Below are positions 55,800 to 63,933 of a stretch of 64,000 bases of DNA, one piece after another (the stretch's first letter is position 1; the number at the start of each line of letters is the position of its first letter). The translations under genes and the position numbers were made by a program. Source of the DNA: a bacterium (lineage in GTDB: Bacteria > Patescibacteriota > Microgenomatia > UBA1406 > GWC2-37-13); NCBI GenBank assembly GCA_021825445.1, contig JAKAHA010000001.1, positions 51,471 through 115,470 on the forward strand. The letters are read 5' to 3'. A model generated the notes under the pieces. That model made no database searches. It saw only the letters and a program-made list of their open reading frames with translations, and was not told where the DNA came from.

Positions 55800-56585
55800 T
55801 TATAATGAAAAAGTTGAAATAATAGGGTAATGATCGGAGAACTCTGCTTCGATCCTTTCAGTTTTTATCAGTTTTAATCCTCGGAAGAAAGAATAATCGG
55901 TCTTAGCTTGTTTGACAAAAAAATTATTAATAAATGGCAAAGTACATCGTTGAAATAAATTGAATTTTTCAAACTTCCCATTTTTTGAAAATTTTATTGT
56001 TTGTCGAATATTAGCAGTTGCCTCCTTTAATCCAAATTTTGCCATCATTTTTTCAAGACCCTTTCTTTTATAGGGGAAATAATTAAAATCTCCAGATATG
56101 ATCAGAGGCATCCTTTTTGAAAGATTAATAGACTTTAGAGCATTATAAATGTGCTTGATTCGAAGTTCATTACTTCCAACAACATATAGATGGACATTAC
56201 AAACACAAATCTTTTTTTTACTCAATTTATGAGTGAGATTAGTTTCAAGAATCGTTTTTGGTTGATTGTAGCCAAGTACAATTCTTAAAATGTTAAAGAA
56301 AAATTCACCTGGGTTTATTCCAAGGTCGAGCTTAAACGAATCTTTATATTCAAGAATATTTTGGTTATAAAAGGTAATTACACCAAATATTTTCCCAAAT
56401 TTAACAAAAGAATTAGAATAGTCCGCCATTTTATAGCCAAGTTTCTCAATACTACGGATACTTTCGTCGTCAGTCAATGCTTCCTGTAGGCAGATAATAT
56501 CGGGGTGATATTTATTGATTACTTCATCAAGTTTTCCGACTGCGTTGTTAAATAAAGTGTTGTATGTAAGTAAAGATAAGTTCAT
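55800..56585 (-). CDS. Endonuclease/exonuclease/phosphatase-family protein
   Basis: YNTLFNN, ICLQEALTD, ISGDFNYFP, FSDHYPIISTF. Confidence 0.9.
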   Translation of the reverse strand: MNLSLLTYNTLFNNAVGKLDEVINKYHPDIICLQEALTDDESIRSIEKLGYKMADYSNSFVKFGKIFGVITFYNQNILEYKDSFKLDLGINPGEFFFNILRIVLGYNQPKTILETNLTHKLSKKKICVCNVHLYVVGSNELRIKHIYNALKSINLSKRMPLIISGDFNYFPYKRKGLEKMMAKFGLKEATANIRQTIKFSKNGKFEKFNLFQRCTLPFINNFFVKQAKTDYSFFRGLKLIKTERIEAEFSDHYPIISTFSL

Positions 56586-56742
56586 AAGGAAATTTATATA
56601 TTATACAACTTACTGGTGATTAATGACAAAACATACTTATCCACTGACTTTGGATAACTTTTTTTATATTGATATAGCAATGTAAACAAGCAATAAAATA
56701 CTATAAGATGTCTTATAAATGAAGAGTATTTTTCTATAGGTC

Positions 56743-56771
56743 TTGACAAACATTTCAGCTTTGTTTATAGT
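56743..56771 (+). promoter_or_regulatory. Sigma-70-like promoter
   Basis: TTGACA-17 bp-TATAGT. Confidence 0.7.
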
Positions 56772-56779
56772 TACAACGT

Positions 56780-56908
56780 ATGAATAAATCAATAGTCTTT
56801 AAAAATAAGTATCAAAAGAAGAACGAGTTGATTAGTTTTGTGGCAGATCAATTTAAGAAATTAGCAAAGAAAAATTTAAGAATACCTGTGACTTTGTATC
56901 ATTTATAA
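56780..56908 (+). CDS. Small basic protein (42 aa), unknown
   Basis: MNKSIVFKNKYQKKNELISFVADQFKKLAKKNLRIPVTLYHL; strong promoter upstream, hairpin and terminator downstream; not in ORF track. Confidence 0.5.
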   Translation: MNKSIVFKNKYQKKNELISFVADQFKKLAKKNLRIPVTLYHL

Positions 56909-56997
56909 AACAAAAGAGCATCACTACCGCTCGTATATTAAGGCAACGACGTATAGTAATGCTCGCTCCAAAGATAGCAAAAAGAAATTGGTTTGTC

Positions 56998-57022
56998 AAC
57001 CCCGACTAAGTCGGGGTTTTGC
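56998..57022 (+). terminator. Rho-independent terminator
   Basis: AACCCCGACTAAGTCGGGGTTTTG. Confidence 0.85.
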
Positions 57023-57024
57023 GT

Positions 57025-59202
57025 TTACTGATTTACTTGATACAAAGCCCCAAACCCATTAGAAGACTTAAAAATTAGACGACCGATTTTACTCCATTTT
57101 TTCTCATTTAAATTTGAGTATTTTTGGCGTTCCAACCTTGCAATTATCACATATTTTATTTTATATTTATCAATAAGCATTCTTGTTTCTTCAACATCTT
57201 TTGATTCATAAAGAGAAACGACTTCAGGAATTCTTTTTCCAACGATGTCCGACGAACCTCTCCAAAGCCACTCGTGTACCCACCAGCCTGCAACCGTTGG
57301 AAGACCTGTAAAAGCACTTATCCTCTCGTAGTCAGTATATGAGTCTCCTTGAGCCTCAAGGACGACAGGTTGTCCTTTTTCATTTTTGTTTAGATAGTCG
57401 ACAATTTCATTATCTTCCAAATTATTATCCTTTAACCAAACTTGACCGTCAAGTTGTACCTTCCTATCAAGTTTGCCGTAATATGAGGGAACAGAGAAAT
57501 ATGGGTAGATAGAGGGGAAGAGTGAGAATATTATGAAGATGATAGATAGAAGAAAATTGCTCCATTGCTTCATTGTTCGATTGTTATATTTAATTAAGAA
57601 GAATGTTACTATTGAGGCGATTCCCATCATTGAAAAAGCTTGATATCCAAGTTTAAACATTGTATTGGCACGAAAGTGTTGGGGATAGATGTCTTTGATG
57701 TAAAAAAATTCAGGAATTGTCGTTAAAAAAATACCAAACAAAAATAAAATTAGGATAAAATCATTTAATTTTTTGTAGAGAAAAGGCATTGCCTTTTCTC
57801 TACCTTTTATAAACAAAAATATCAAAAATGAGATCCAAAAGAACCCCCATAGGACAAAAAGCATCCAGAGAGGAGAGATTTGGCAGTTGCCGGCTTCAAA
57901 AATAAATGGACCGATTTTTTTAAGATCAGTCAAAAATTTAGGAGAACAATTTACTCCAATACCAGAAACAAATGGTTTGAAAAACCAGGAAAAAGGGAGA
58001 GAGAAAAATATAAATGAAGCAACTAAAGTTATTGTGTTAATTAAAAATTTAATTGAAAAACCAAACATAAAAAAGAAAACGATTAAGGTTAGTAAAATAT
58101 ATATTGGACCATCGAAGGCGTTGGTCATGTAGTGGATGGCGGACATAAAACCGAGGAAAACAATAGGGGGTAGGGCGTAGAGTGTAGGGAGTAGATTGGT
58201 TATAAATGGTTGAAAATAGTTATAAATAGTTGTAGGGGCGACCCTTGTGGTCGCCCTTTCTTTGATTCGTGTAAAAATAATAAAAAGCAATGCTAATGTC
58301 AATAGTGCAAACGGGATGTCAAACACATGACCGTGGAGGTCGGCGACGACATACGAATAAGAAGGAAATTCATGAATTGTAAATGGAATAAATCGAGTAG
58401 CATTTGGATACCAATACGAAGTTGGATTATATTTTGAAAATATTTTCCAAAATGGAATTGGTCCTTCATTTGGATAGCCTTTGGTAAAAAGATAGATGGT
58501 ATGAAGGTTTCCGCCAAGATTGACCAAAAAAGCTCCAATTAAGCCATAGATTATCGCCTTAAAATTATTTAATTTTTGATTGTATCGTTTAATAATATTT
58601 GTTACGAGCGAAAATACTTGAGTCACCCCTTCTGCAAAGATAGTTGCAAGAATCAAGTTATAGCCGATTGATGCCTTGACGTTACTTAGTTTTATAAGCA
58701 GTGCCCCCGTCAAATGCCCGAAATAATAGTAATTAATTGGTTCTGGTGTATACCAAATATCAAGAGGCGGAAAGAATTTTGTCCGTATTATTGAATTTAT
58801 AAACCCAAAATCCATAAATTTTTCCAGTCCATGGATAGATGGTTCTTGACCTCGAATGAAGGTCCAGAAAAAAAGGCAGAAAAGGAAGAGGAATTCTTCA
58901 AGGATGATAGGGGGTAGGGGGTAGGGGGTAGGGGGTAGTTTTTTGTTTTTAAATATAATCCAATTGATGATTGCAAATAAACAGAGGGAAAAAATTAATG
59001 CCAGTCGATCAAACGGTAAAATTTTTACAATTCCAAGAACAAAAACAAAATAGCTAAGAAGAATAATTCCTAAAGTTTTGGCAAAAGGGTAACCAAAATC
59101 AAATGAAAAACTTTTAAATATTTTTTTAGTTAGTGGAGTAAAAATTAAACCAATAACAAGTAAAGTTAGATACCACTGAAGGGTAATTGAGATCCAGTTC
59201 AT
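57025..59202 (-). CDS. Large multi-pass membrane protein, DUF2298/YYY-like
   Basis: SIHGLEKFMDFGFINSIIRTKFFPPLDIWYTPEPINYYYFGHL, PSYSYVVADLHGHVFDIPF. Confidence 0.88.
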   Translation of the reverse strand: MNWISITLQWYLTLLVIGLIFTPLTKKIFKSFSFDFGYPFAKTLGIILLSYFVFVLGIVKILPFDRLALIFSLCLFAIINWIIFKNKKLPPTPYPLPPIILEEFLFLFCLFFWTFIRGQEPSIHGLEKFMDFGFINSIIRTKFFPPLDIWYTPEPINYYYFGHLTGALLIKLSNVKASIGYNLILATIFAEGVTQVFSLVTNIIKRYNQKLNNFKAIIYGLIGAFLVNLGGNLHTIYLFTKGYPNEGPIPFWKIFSKYNPTSYWYPNATRFIPFTIHEFPSYSYVVADLHGHVFDIPFALLTLALLFIIFTRIKERATTRVAPTTIYNYFQPFITNLLPTLYALPPIVFLGFMSAIHYMTNAFDGPIYILLTLIVFFFMFGFSIKFLINTITLVASFIFFSLPFSWFFKPFVSGIGVNCSPKFLTDLKKIGPFIFEAGNCQISPLWMLFVLWGFFWISFLIFLFIKGREKAMPFLYKKLNDFILILFLFGIFLTTIPEFFYIKDIYPQHFRANTMFKLGYQAFSMMGIASIVTFFLIKYNNRTMKQWSNFLLSIIFIIFSLFPSIYPYFSVPSYYGKLDRKVQLDGQVWLKDNNLEDNEIVDYLNKNEKGQPVVLEAQGDSYTDYERISAFTGLPTVAGWWVHEWLWRGSSDIVGKRIPEVVSLYESKDVEETRMLIDKYKIKYVIIARLERQKYSNLNEKKWSKIGRLIFKSSNGFGALYQVNQ
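57775..57803. repeat. Palindromic repeat inside DUF2298-like ORF
   Basis: GTAGAGAAAAGGCA-T-TGCCTTTTCTCTAC, perfect 14-bp arms. Confidence 0.85.
58164..58194. repeat. Degenerate heptamer repeat inside ORF
   Basis: TAGGGGGTAGGGCGTAGAGTGTAGGGAGTAG. Confidence 0.7.
58233..58258. repeat. GTAGGGGCGACC...GGTCGCCC palindromic repeat inside ORF
   Basis: GTAGGGGCGACCCTTGTGGTCGCCC, translated as ERATTRVAPTT. Confidence 0.8.
58908..58938. repeat. Tandem heptamer (GGGGGTA)x4 inside ORF
   Basis: TAGGGGGTAGGGGGTAGGGGGTAGGGGGTAG. Confidence 0.92.
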
Positions 59203-59348
59203 AGGAAATTATTATATAATAATAACCAGCCTAAATAACAAATGATAAATGTTAAATGATAAATCAATAATCAATATTTAATGTTTAAAATTTGTTATTT
59301 AAAATTGATTTGTTATTTGTCATTTTAAATTTATTATTTCTTTAGAGT

Positions 59349-61466
59349 ATGGACTCAAAATATAGTCCTCAATTAGTTGAGGAGAAAATTTATAAAGGTT
59401 GGGAAGAAAAAGAATTTTTTAAAGCAAAAATTAACCATAAGAAAAAGCCTTTTTCCATCATTCTTCCACCTCCTAATGCAAACGGTAGTCTTCATTTGGG
59501 TCACGCAATGTTTACATATGAAGATATCATGATAAGATTTAACAAAATGAAGGGGAAAGAGACTCTTTGGTTACTTGGTTTGGATCATGCAGGGACTGAA
59601 ACACAGTTTGTCTACGAAAAATATTTAAAAAAACAAGGGAAGAGTAGATACGACTATAAAAGAGATGAGCTTTATAAAATGATTTGGGATTATGTTGCTG
59701 AGAATAAAAGCACCATTAAAAATCAGTTGAAACGACTAGGATTTGCTCTTGATTGGAGTAGGGAAAAATTTACGATGGATCCTGAAATTGTAAAAATTGT
59801 TTATAAGACTTTTAAAGATTTATTTAATCAAGGTTTAATTTATCGAGCTAACAAATTAATTAATTATTGCACCAACTGTGGAACTTCGTTTTCTGACCTA
59901 GAAGTAGTTTATACGGAAAAAATTGACTCACTTTTTTATATTAAATATCAGATTAAAGAAGGTGGAAGTATTGAAGTTGCAACCACAAGACCAGAAACTT
60001 TATTTGGTGATACTGCGATCATGATTAATCCAAAAGACAAACGGTATATTAAATCAATTGGCAAGACTGCAATAATTCCCTTAATTAATAAAGAAATTCC
60101 GATTATTGCGGACTCGTCGGTTGATATTAAATTTGGCACAGGAGCAGTTAAAGTAACACCATACCATGATTTTAATGATTATGAAGTGGGAAAGAGACAT
60201 AATTTACAAATGGTTCAAGTGATAGATTTTGATGGTAAATTAAATAATTTGACTGGAAAGTATCAAGGTTTAAGAATATTTTCGGCTAGACAACAAGTAG
60301 TTACTGATCTGCAAGCTAGCGGTCAAATGGTAAAAATAAAGACAGATTATCTGCATCGGGTTGGGAGTTGCTATAGATGTGGAAAAGCCTTAGAGCCACT
60401 GCCTAAAGAACAATGGTTTATAAAAATAAAACCGTTGGCAGACAAAGCAAAAGAATTAATTGAAAAAAAAGAAACTGAAGTTCTACCAAAAAGATTTAAA
60501 AAAAGATTATTAGCAATTTTAGATAATTTTATTGATTGGAATATTTCTAGACAAGTAGTTTGGGGAATTAGAATTCCAGCTTATCGATGCAAAGCAAAAA
60601 ATGAATGGTTTATTTCAACTGATATGCCGGAAAAATGCCAGGTTTGTGGGAACCATGATTTTGAACAAGATGAGGATACTTTTGATACTTGGTTTTCATC
60701 GGCTCAGTGGCCGTTTGCAACTCTTATGACTGAAGGGCAAGATTTTTTTGATTATTTTTATCCTACTTCAGTTATGGAGACAGGTCACGACATACTTCGA
60801 GCTTGGGTTGCTAGAATGATGATGATCGGATATTTTTCCACAAAAAAAACTCCTTTTAAAAAAGTATTTTTACATGGAATGGTTCGGGATCCAAAGGGAC
60901 AAAAAATGAGCAAAAGCAAAGGAAACGTCATCGACCCGATTTTAATGATTAATAAATACGGAGCTGACGCATTAAGAGTGGCTCTTATTTTTGGGACTAA
61001 AGAGGGTGGGGATGTTGCACTGTCTGAACAGAAAGTAATTGGAATGAGGAATTTTATAAATAAAATATGGAATGTTGGAAGATTTGTTGAGATTAATCAG
61101 AAAGTAGTGGAGCAATTTATTGCTCCAGAAATTAATAGTGCGATGAATCGCACCACAACAAAAACATTATTAAAAGAATTGGATAAAGAATATAAAAAAG
61201 AGAAAAAACAATATTTAAAATATATGGAAGGTTACCAATTTTCCAAGGCTTTGGGATTGGTTTATGAGTTTATTTGGCATCGGTTTGCTGACTATTATAT
61301 AGAGCAATTGAAAGATGAAGTAATTAATGGTAATATAGAAGCTCTTGGTAGTTTGAAATCGGTTTATTTGGAAAACCTGAAGATGTTGCATCCGTTTATT
61401 CCGTTTGTAACGGAAGAGATATGGAGAGTATTTAATAAAGAGTCGATTTTGAAATCAAGTTTATAA
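59349..61466 (+). CDS. valS: Valyl-tRNA synthetase
   Basis: PPPNANGSLHLGHAMF, TTRPETLFGDTA, KMSKSKGNVIDP; lacks long C-terminal coiled coil. Confidence 0.95.
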   Translation: MDSKYSPQLVEEKIYKGWEEKEFFKAKINHKKKPFSIILPPPNANGSLHLGHAMFTYEDIMIRFNKMKGKETLWLLGLDHAGTETQFVYEKYLKKQGKSRYDYKRDELYKMIWDYVAENKSTIKNQLKRLGFALDWSREKFTMDPEIVKIVYKTFKDLFNQGLIYRANKLINYCTNCGTSFSDLEVVYTEKIDSLFYIKYQIKEGGSIEVATTRPETLFGDTAIMINPKDKRYIKSIGKTAIIPLINKEIPIIADSSVDIKFGTGAVKVTPYHDFNDYEVGKRHNLQMVQVIDFDGKLNNLTGKYQGLRIFSARQQVVTDLQASGQMVKIKTDYLHRVGSCYRCGKALEPLPKEQWFIKIKPLADKAKELIEKKETEVLPKRFKKRLLAILDNFIDWNISRQVVWGIRIPAYRCKAKNEWFISTDMPEKCQVCGNHDFEQDEDTFDTWFSSAQWPFATLMTEGQDFFDYFYPTSVMETGHDILRAWVARMMMIGYFSTKKTPFKKVFLHGMVRDPKGQKMSKSKGNVIDPILMINKYGADALRVALIFGTKEGGDVALSEQKVIGMRNFINKIWNVGRFVEINQKVVEQFIAPEINSAMNRTTTKTLLKELDKEYKKEKKQYLKYMEGYQFSKALGLVYEFIWHRFADYYIEQLKDEVINGNIEALGSLKSVYLENLKMLHPFIPFVTEEIWRVFNKESILKSSL

Positions 61467-61479
61467 ATTATTAATGTAG

Positions 61480-61499
61480 GGAACAAAAATTTTTGTTCC
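61480..61499. repeat. Perfect 20-bp palindrome upstream of rpmH
   Basis: GGAACAAAAATTTTTGTTCC within GTAGGGAACAAAAATTTTTGTTCCTTAC. Confidence 0.8.
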
Positions 61500-61511
61500 T
61501 TACCAAAAAAT

Positions 61512-61646
61512 ATGAAAAGAACATGGCAGCCAAAAAAGGCAAAAAGAAATAAAGTCCACGGATTTATGAAAAGGATGTCGAGTGCAAAGGGAAAGTTAGT
61601 CCTTAAAAGGAGAAGAGCAAAGGGAAGAGCGAAACTCACTGTTTAA
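61512..61646 (+). CDS. rpmH: 50S ribosomal protein L34
   Basis: [44 protein letters not shown]; missing from ORF track (44 aa). Confidence 0.96.
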   Translation: MKRTWQPKKAKRNKVHGFMKRMSSAKGKLVLKRRRAKGRAKLTV

Positions 61647-61648
61647 TT

Positions 61649-62479
61649 ATGTTAAATCCCAATTTATTTAACACTGTTTTTGTCATCCCAATTTTAAATT
61701 TATTGGTCGTCTTTTATAAATTATTTTTGTTAGTTAAACTTCCTGGTGCTTTTGGGTTTGCAATTATTGCCTTAACAATATCTATCAGATTGCTTTTTCA
61801 ACCTTTTTTCCAAAAGCAGATTGAGACAGCTAAAAAAATGCAGGAACTAAAACCTCACTTGGATAATTTATCGGCAAAACATAAAAACGATCAAAAACAA
61901 CTACAAGCTGAACAATTAAAATTGTATCAACAACATGGTATCAATCCGACCTCCGGTTGTTTAGTAATGATCCTTCAATTACCTGTCTTTATTGCTCTAT
62001 ATAACACCCTAAATCTTTTCTTATTGAACGGTCATGCGGAAAAAACAATTACAGCTATAAATAAGGTTTTGTATTTCTCATTTTTGAAAATACAATCTAT
62101 CAATTCTTGGTTTTTCGGTCTAGATCTGGTCAAGTCACCAAAACAGGCAGGAAGTTGGGTGTATTTTTTAATTCCTGTAATAACAGCCGCTTTACAATAT
62201 TTTCAAGCTCAAGCTTCCATGCCTAGTGCGTCACAGCCAGCCGTGTCTAACCTCGGAGGTTCGGACAAGGGTGGCAAAAGTAAGGATGAAAAAAAGAAAG
62301 ATGAGGGTGGAGATTTTCAAAAAGCAATGAATACACAAATGAAGTATATGTTTCCATTTATGATCGGTTGGTTTTCATATTCGCTCCCAATCGGGTTAGC
62401 CCTTTACTGGAATATTTTCTCGATTATGGGTATAATGCAGTACAAAAAAGTGAATGGCAAATTGCAAGTTAAATCTTAA
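61649..62479 (+). CDS. yidC: Membrane protein insertase YidC/Oxa1
   Basis: YidC core: IALTISIRLLFQPFFQKQIETAKKMQELKPHLDNLSAKHKND, GCLVMILQLPVFIALYNTL. Confidence 0.94.
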   Translation: MLNPNLFNTVFVIPILNLLVVFYKLFLLVKLPGAFGFAIIALTISIRLLFQPFFQKQIETAKKMQELKPHLDNLSAKHKNDQKQLQAEQLKLYQQHGINPTSGCLVMILQLPVFIALYNTLNLFLLNGHAEKTITAINKVLYFSFLKIQSINSWFFGLDLVKSPKQAGSWVYFLIPVITAALQYFQAQASMPSASQPAVSNLGGSDKGGKSKDEKKKDEGGDFQKAMNTQMKYMFPFMIGWFSYSLPIGLALYWNIFSIMGIMQYKKVNGKLQVKS

Positions 62480-62550
62480 ATTTTAAATCTCAAATCACAA
62501 ATAAATTTATTTGGAACTTGGAATTTATAATTTATTATTTTTATAAACTT

Positions 62551-63006
62551 ATGGATAAAATTAAAACAATCAAAACCGAGACAGAAGAACTTTTGGGGAA
62601 AATGATTACAAAATTTGAAGTCGAAGTTGCCGATGATGGAGGAGTTTTTCAAGTAATTATTAAAGCCGATGAAGAAGTATCTGCAGTCATTGGTCGTCAT
62701 GGAGAGACGATTCGAGCCATTCAAAAGATATTGGAAGTAATTCTTTATAAAAAATTTAATGAGAGAGTTGAGATCTTAGTTAACGTCAATGACTTTCGAG
62801 AAAAACAAAAAGAAAGACTTGAAGCAATGGCTAGCGAATATGCCGATCAGGTAAAATCAACCGGAACAGCAGGATATATTCGTTCTCTTTCCTCATTTGA
62901 GCGAAAATTGATCCATGAATTTATCACCGCAAACTATCCAGACCTAACAACCTCGTCAGTTGGAGAAGGTCGTGAAAGACAGTTAGTGATAGAAGTCAAA
63001 AAATAA
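62551..63006 (+). CDS. jag: Jag/KhpB-like RNA-binding protein (KH-R3H)
   Basis: VIGRHGETIRAIQKILEVILYKK; R3H-like FERKLIHEFITANYPDLTTSSVGEGRERQLVIEVK; ATG 62551 preferred. Confidence 0.92.
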   Translation: MDKIKTIKTETEELLGKMITKFEVEVADDGGVFQVIIKADEEVSAVIGRHGETIRAIQKILEVILYKKFNERVEILVNVNDFREKQKERLEAMASEYADQVKSTGTAGYIRSLSSFERKLIHEFITANYPDLTTSSVGEGRERQLVIEVKK

Positions 63007-63078
63007 CGAGAGAAATAAATAAGAAAAGATTCTTTGCTGTCCAGTCTGCAATCATAATTAAATTCGAATGTTTTTAAG

Positions 63079-63106
63079 TATCTTGTCTACGATCGTGAAG
63101 TAGTTA
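63079..63106. promoter_or_regulatory. ACGATCGT palindrome, degenerate right arm
   Basis: TATCTTGTCTACGATCGTGAAGTAGTTA. Confidence 0.6.
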
Positions 63107-63151
63107 TGTCCTTCGTCAAAAATATATTGTTATAGCAATCCAAACACACAC

Positions 63152-63176
63152 TTTTGTAGGTTATAAGCGATTGACA
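63152..63176 (+). promoter_or_regulatory. Conserved 25-bp box TTTTGTAGGTTATAAGCGATTGACA (copy 3 of 3)
   Basis: Includes -35; -10 TATAAC at 63194-63199, 17-bp spacer. Confidence 0.8.
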
Positions 63177-63226
63177 TAAAAATAAATACTTTATATAACA
63201 AAATTAGTTAATTATTTTATTAATTA

Positions 63227-63256
63227 ATATCTATCTCACGATCGTGAATAAGATAA
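63227..63256. promoter_or_regulatory. CACGATCGTG palindrome
   Basis: ATATCTATCTCACGATCGTGAATAAGATAA. Confidence 0.85.
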
Positions 63257-63265
63257 TAATTAGTT

Positions 63266-63853
63266 ATGAAAAATATTAAAGAAGTTAAATTAAAAAGAGG
63301 GCAGCTTTATTGGTATATCCTTGAAGTTATTGGGATGACGATATTATCTGGCGGTAACCCTCTTCGTCCCATAATTCCTATGGCTATAAAAGAAATTATC
63401 AAAACTCTTAAAGAAGTTAAAAACTTAAATATTAAAGAAGAAAAAATTAAAAAAAGTTTGGAAAACTTAGAAAAAAATGAAATTATTGAACTGGAAGAAA
63501 AAGAAGATAAAGTTTTCGTAAAATTAAAAGATAAAAATAATTTAACAGTCTTAAAATATTCAATCAAAGCTCTTTTAGATTTTAAAAAGAAAGAAAAAAA
63601 GTGGAATGGCAAATGGTTTTTAGTTTTTTTTGATGTCCCAGAAATCCAAAGGAATAAGCGGGATTATTTGCGAAGTTTTTTAAATAAAATCGGATTTTAT
63701 TGTTATCAAAAAAGCGTGTACGTATTTCCATATGAATGTGAAAAAGAAATAACATTAATTAAAAAAATCGTTGAGGGCGCAAAATATATGAAGTATATTA
63801 TTGCTGAAAAGATAGAGGATGAAGCAAAAATAAAAACATTTTTTAGTCTCTAA
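63266..63853 (+). CDS. PaaX-like regulator with Cas2-like C-terminal domain
   Basis: N-terminal helical region, then WFLVFFDVPEIQRNKRDYLRSFLNKIGFYCYQKSVYVFPYECEKEI. Confidence 0.8.
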   Translation: MKNIKEVKLKRGQLYWYILEVIGMTILSGGNPLRPIIPMAIKEIIKTLKEVKNLNIKEEKIKKSLENLEKNEIIELEEKEDKVFVKLKDKNNLTVLKYSIKALLDFKKKEKKWNGKWFLVFFDVPEIQRNKRDYLRSFLNKIGFYCYQKSVYVFPYECEKEITLIKKIVEGAKYMKYIIAEKIEDEAKIKTFFSL

Positions 63854-63856
63854 ATT

Positions 63857-63886
63857 CTATCTACCTCACGATCGTGGACAAGATAA
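63857..63886. promoter_or_regulatory. CACGATCGTG palindrome
   Basis: CTATCTACCTCACGATCGTGGACAAGATAA. Confidence 0.85.
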
Positions 63887-63903
63887 TAACTTGAATTTAA
63901 CTC

Positions 63904-63933
63904 TTATCTATATCACGATCGTGAAGGAGATAT
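63904..63933. promoter_or_regulatory. CACGATCGTG palindrome
   Basis: TTATCTATATCACGATCGTGAAGGAGATAT; 47 bp from previous copy. Confidence 0.85.

Noticed and set aside
56909-56997. SRP RNA or tmRNA in the 56.8-57.0 kb unit
   Set aside because: No GGAAG-type SRP tetraloop context and no tRNA-like ends recognised.
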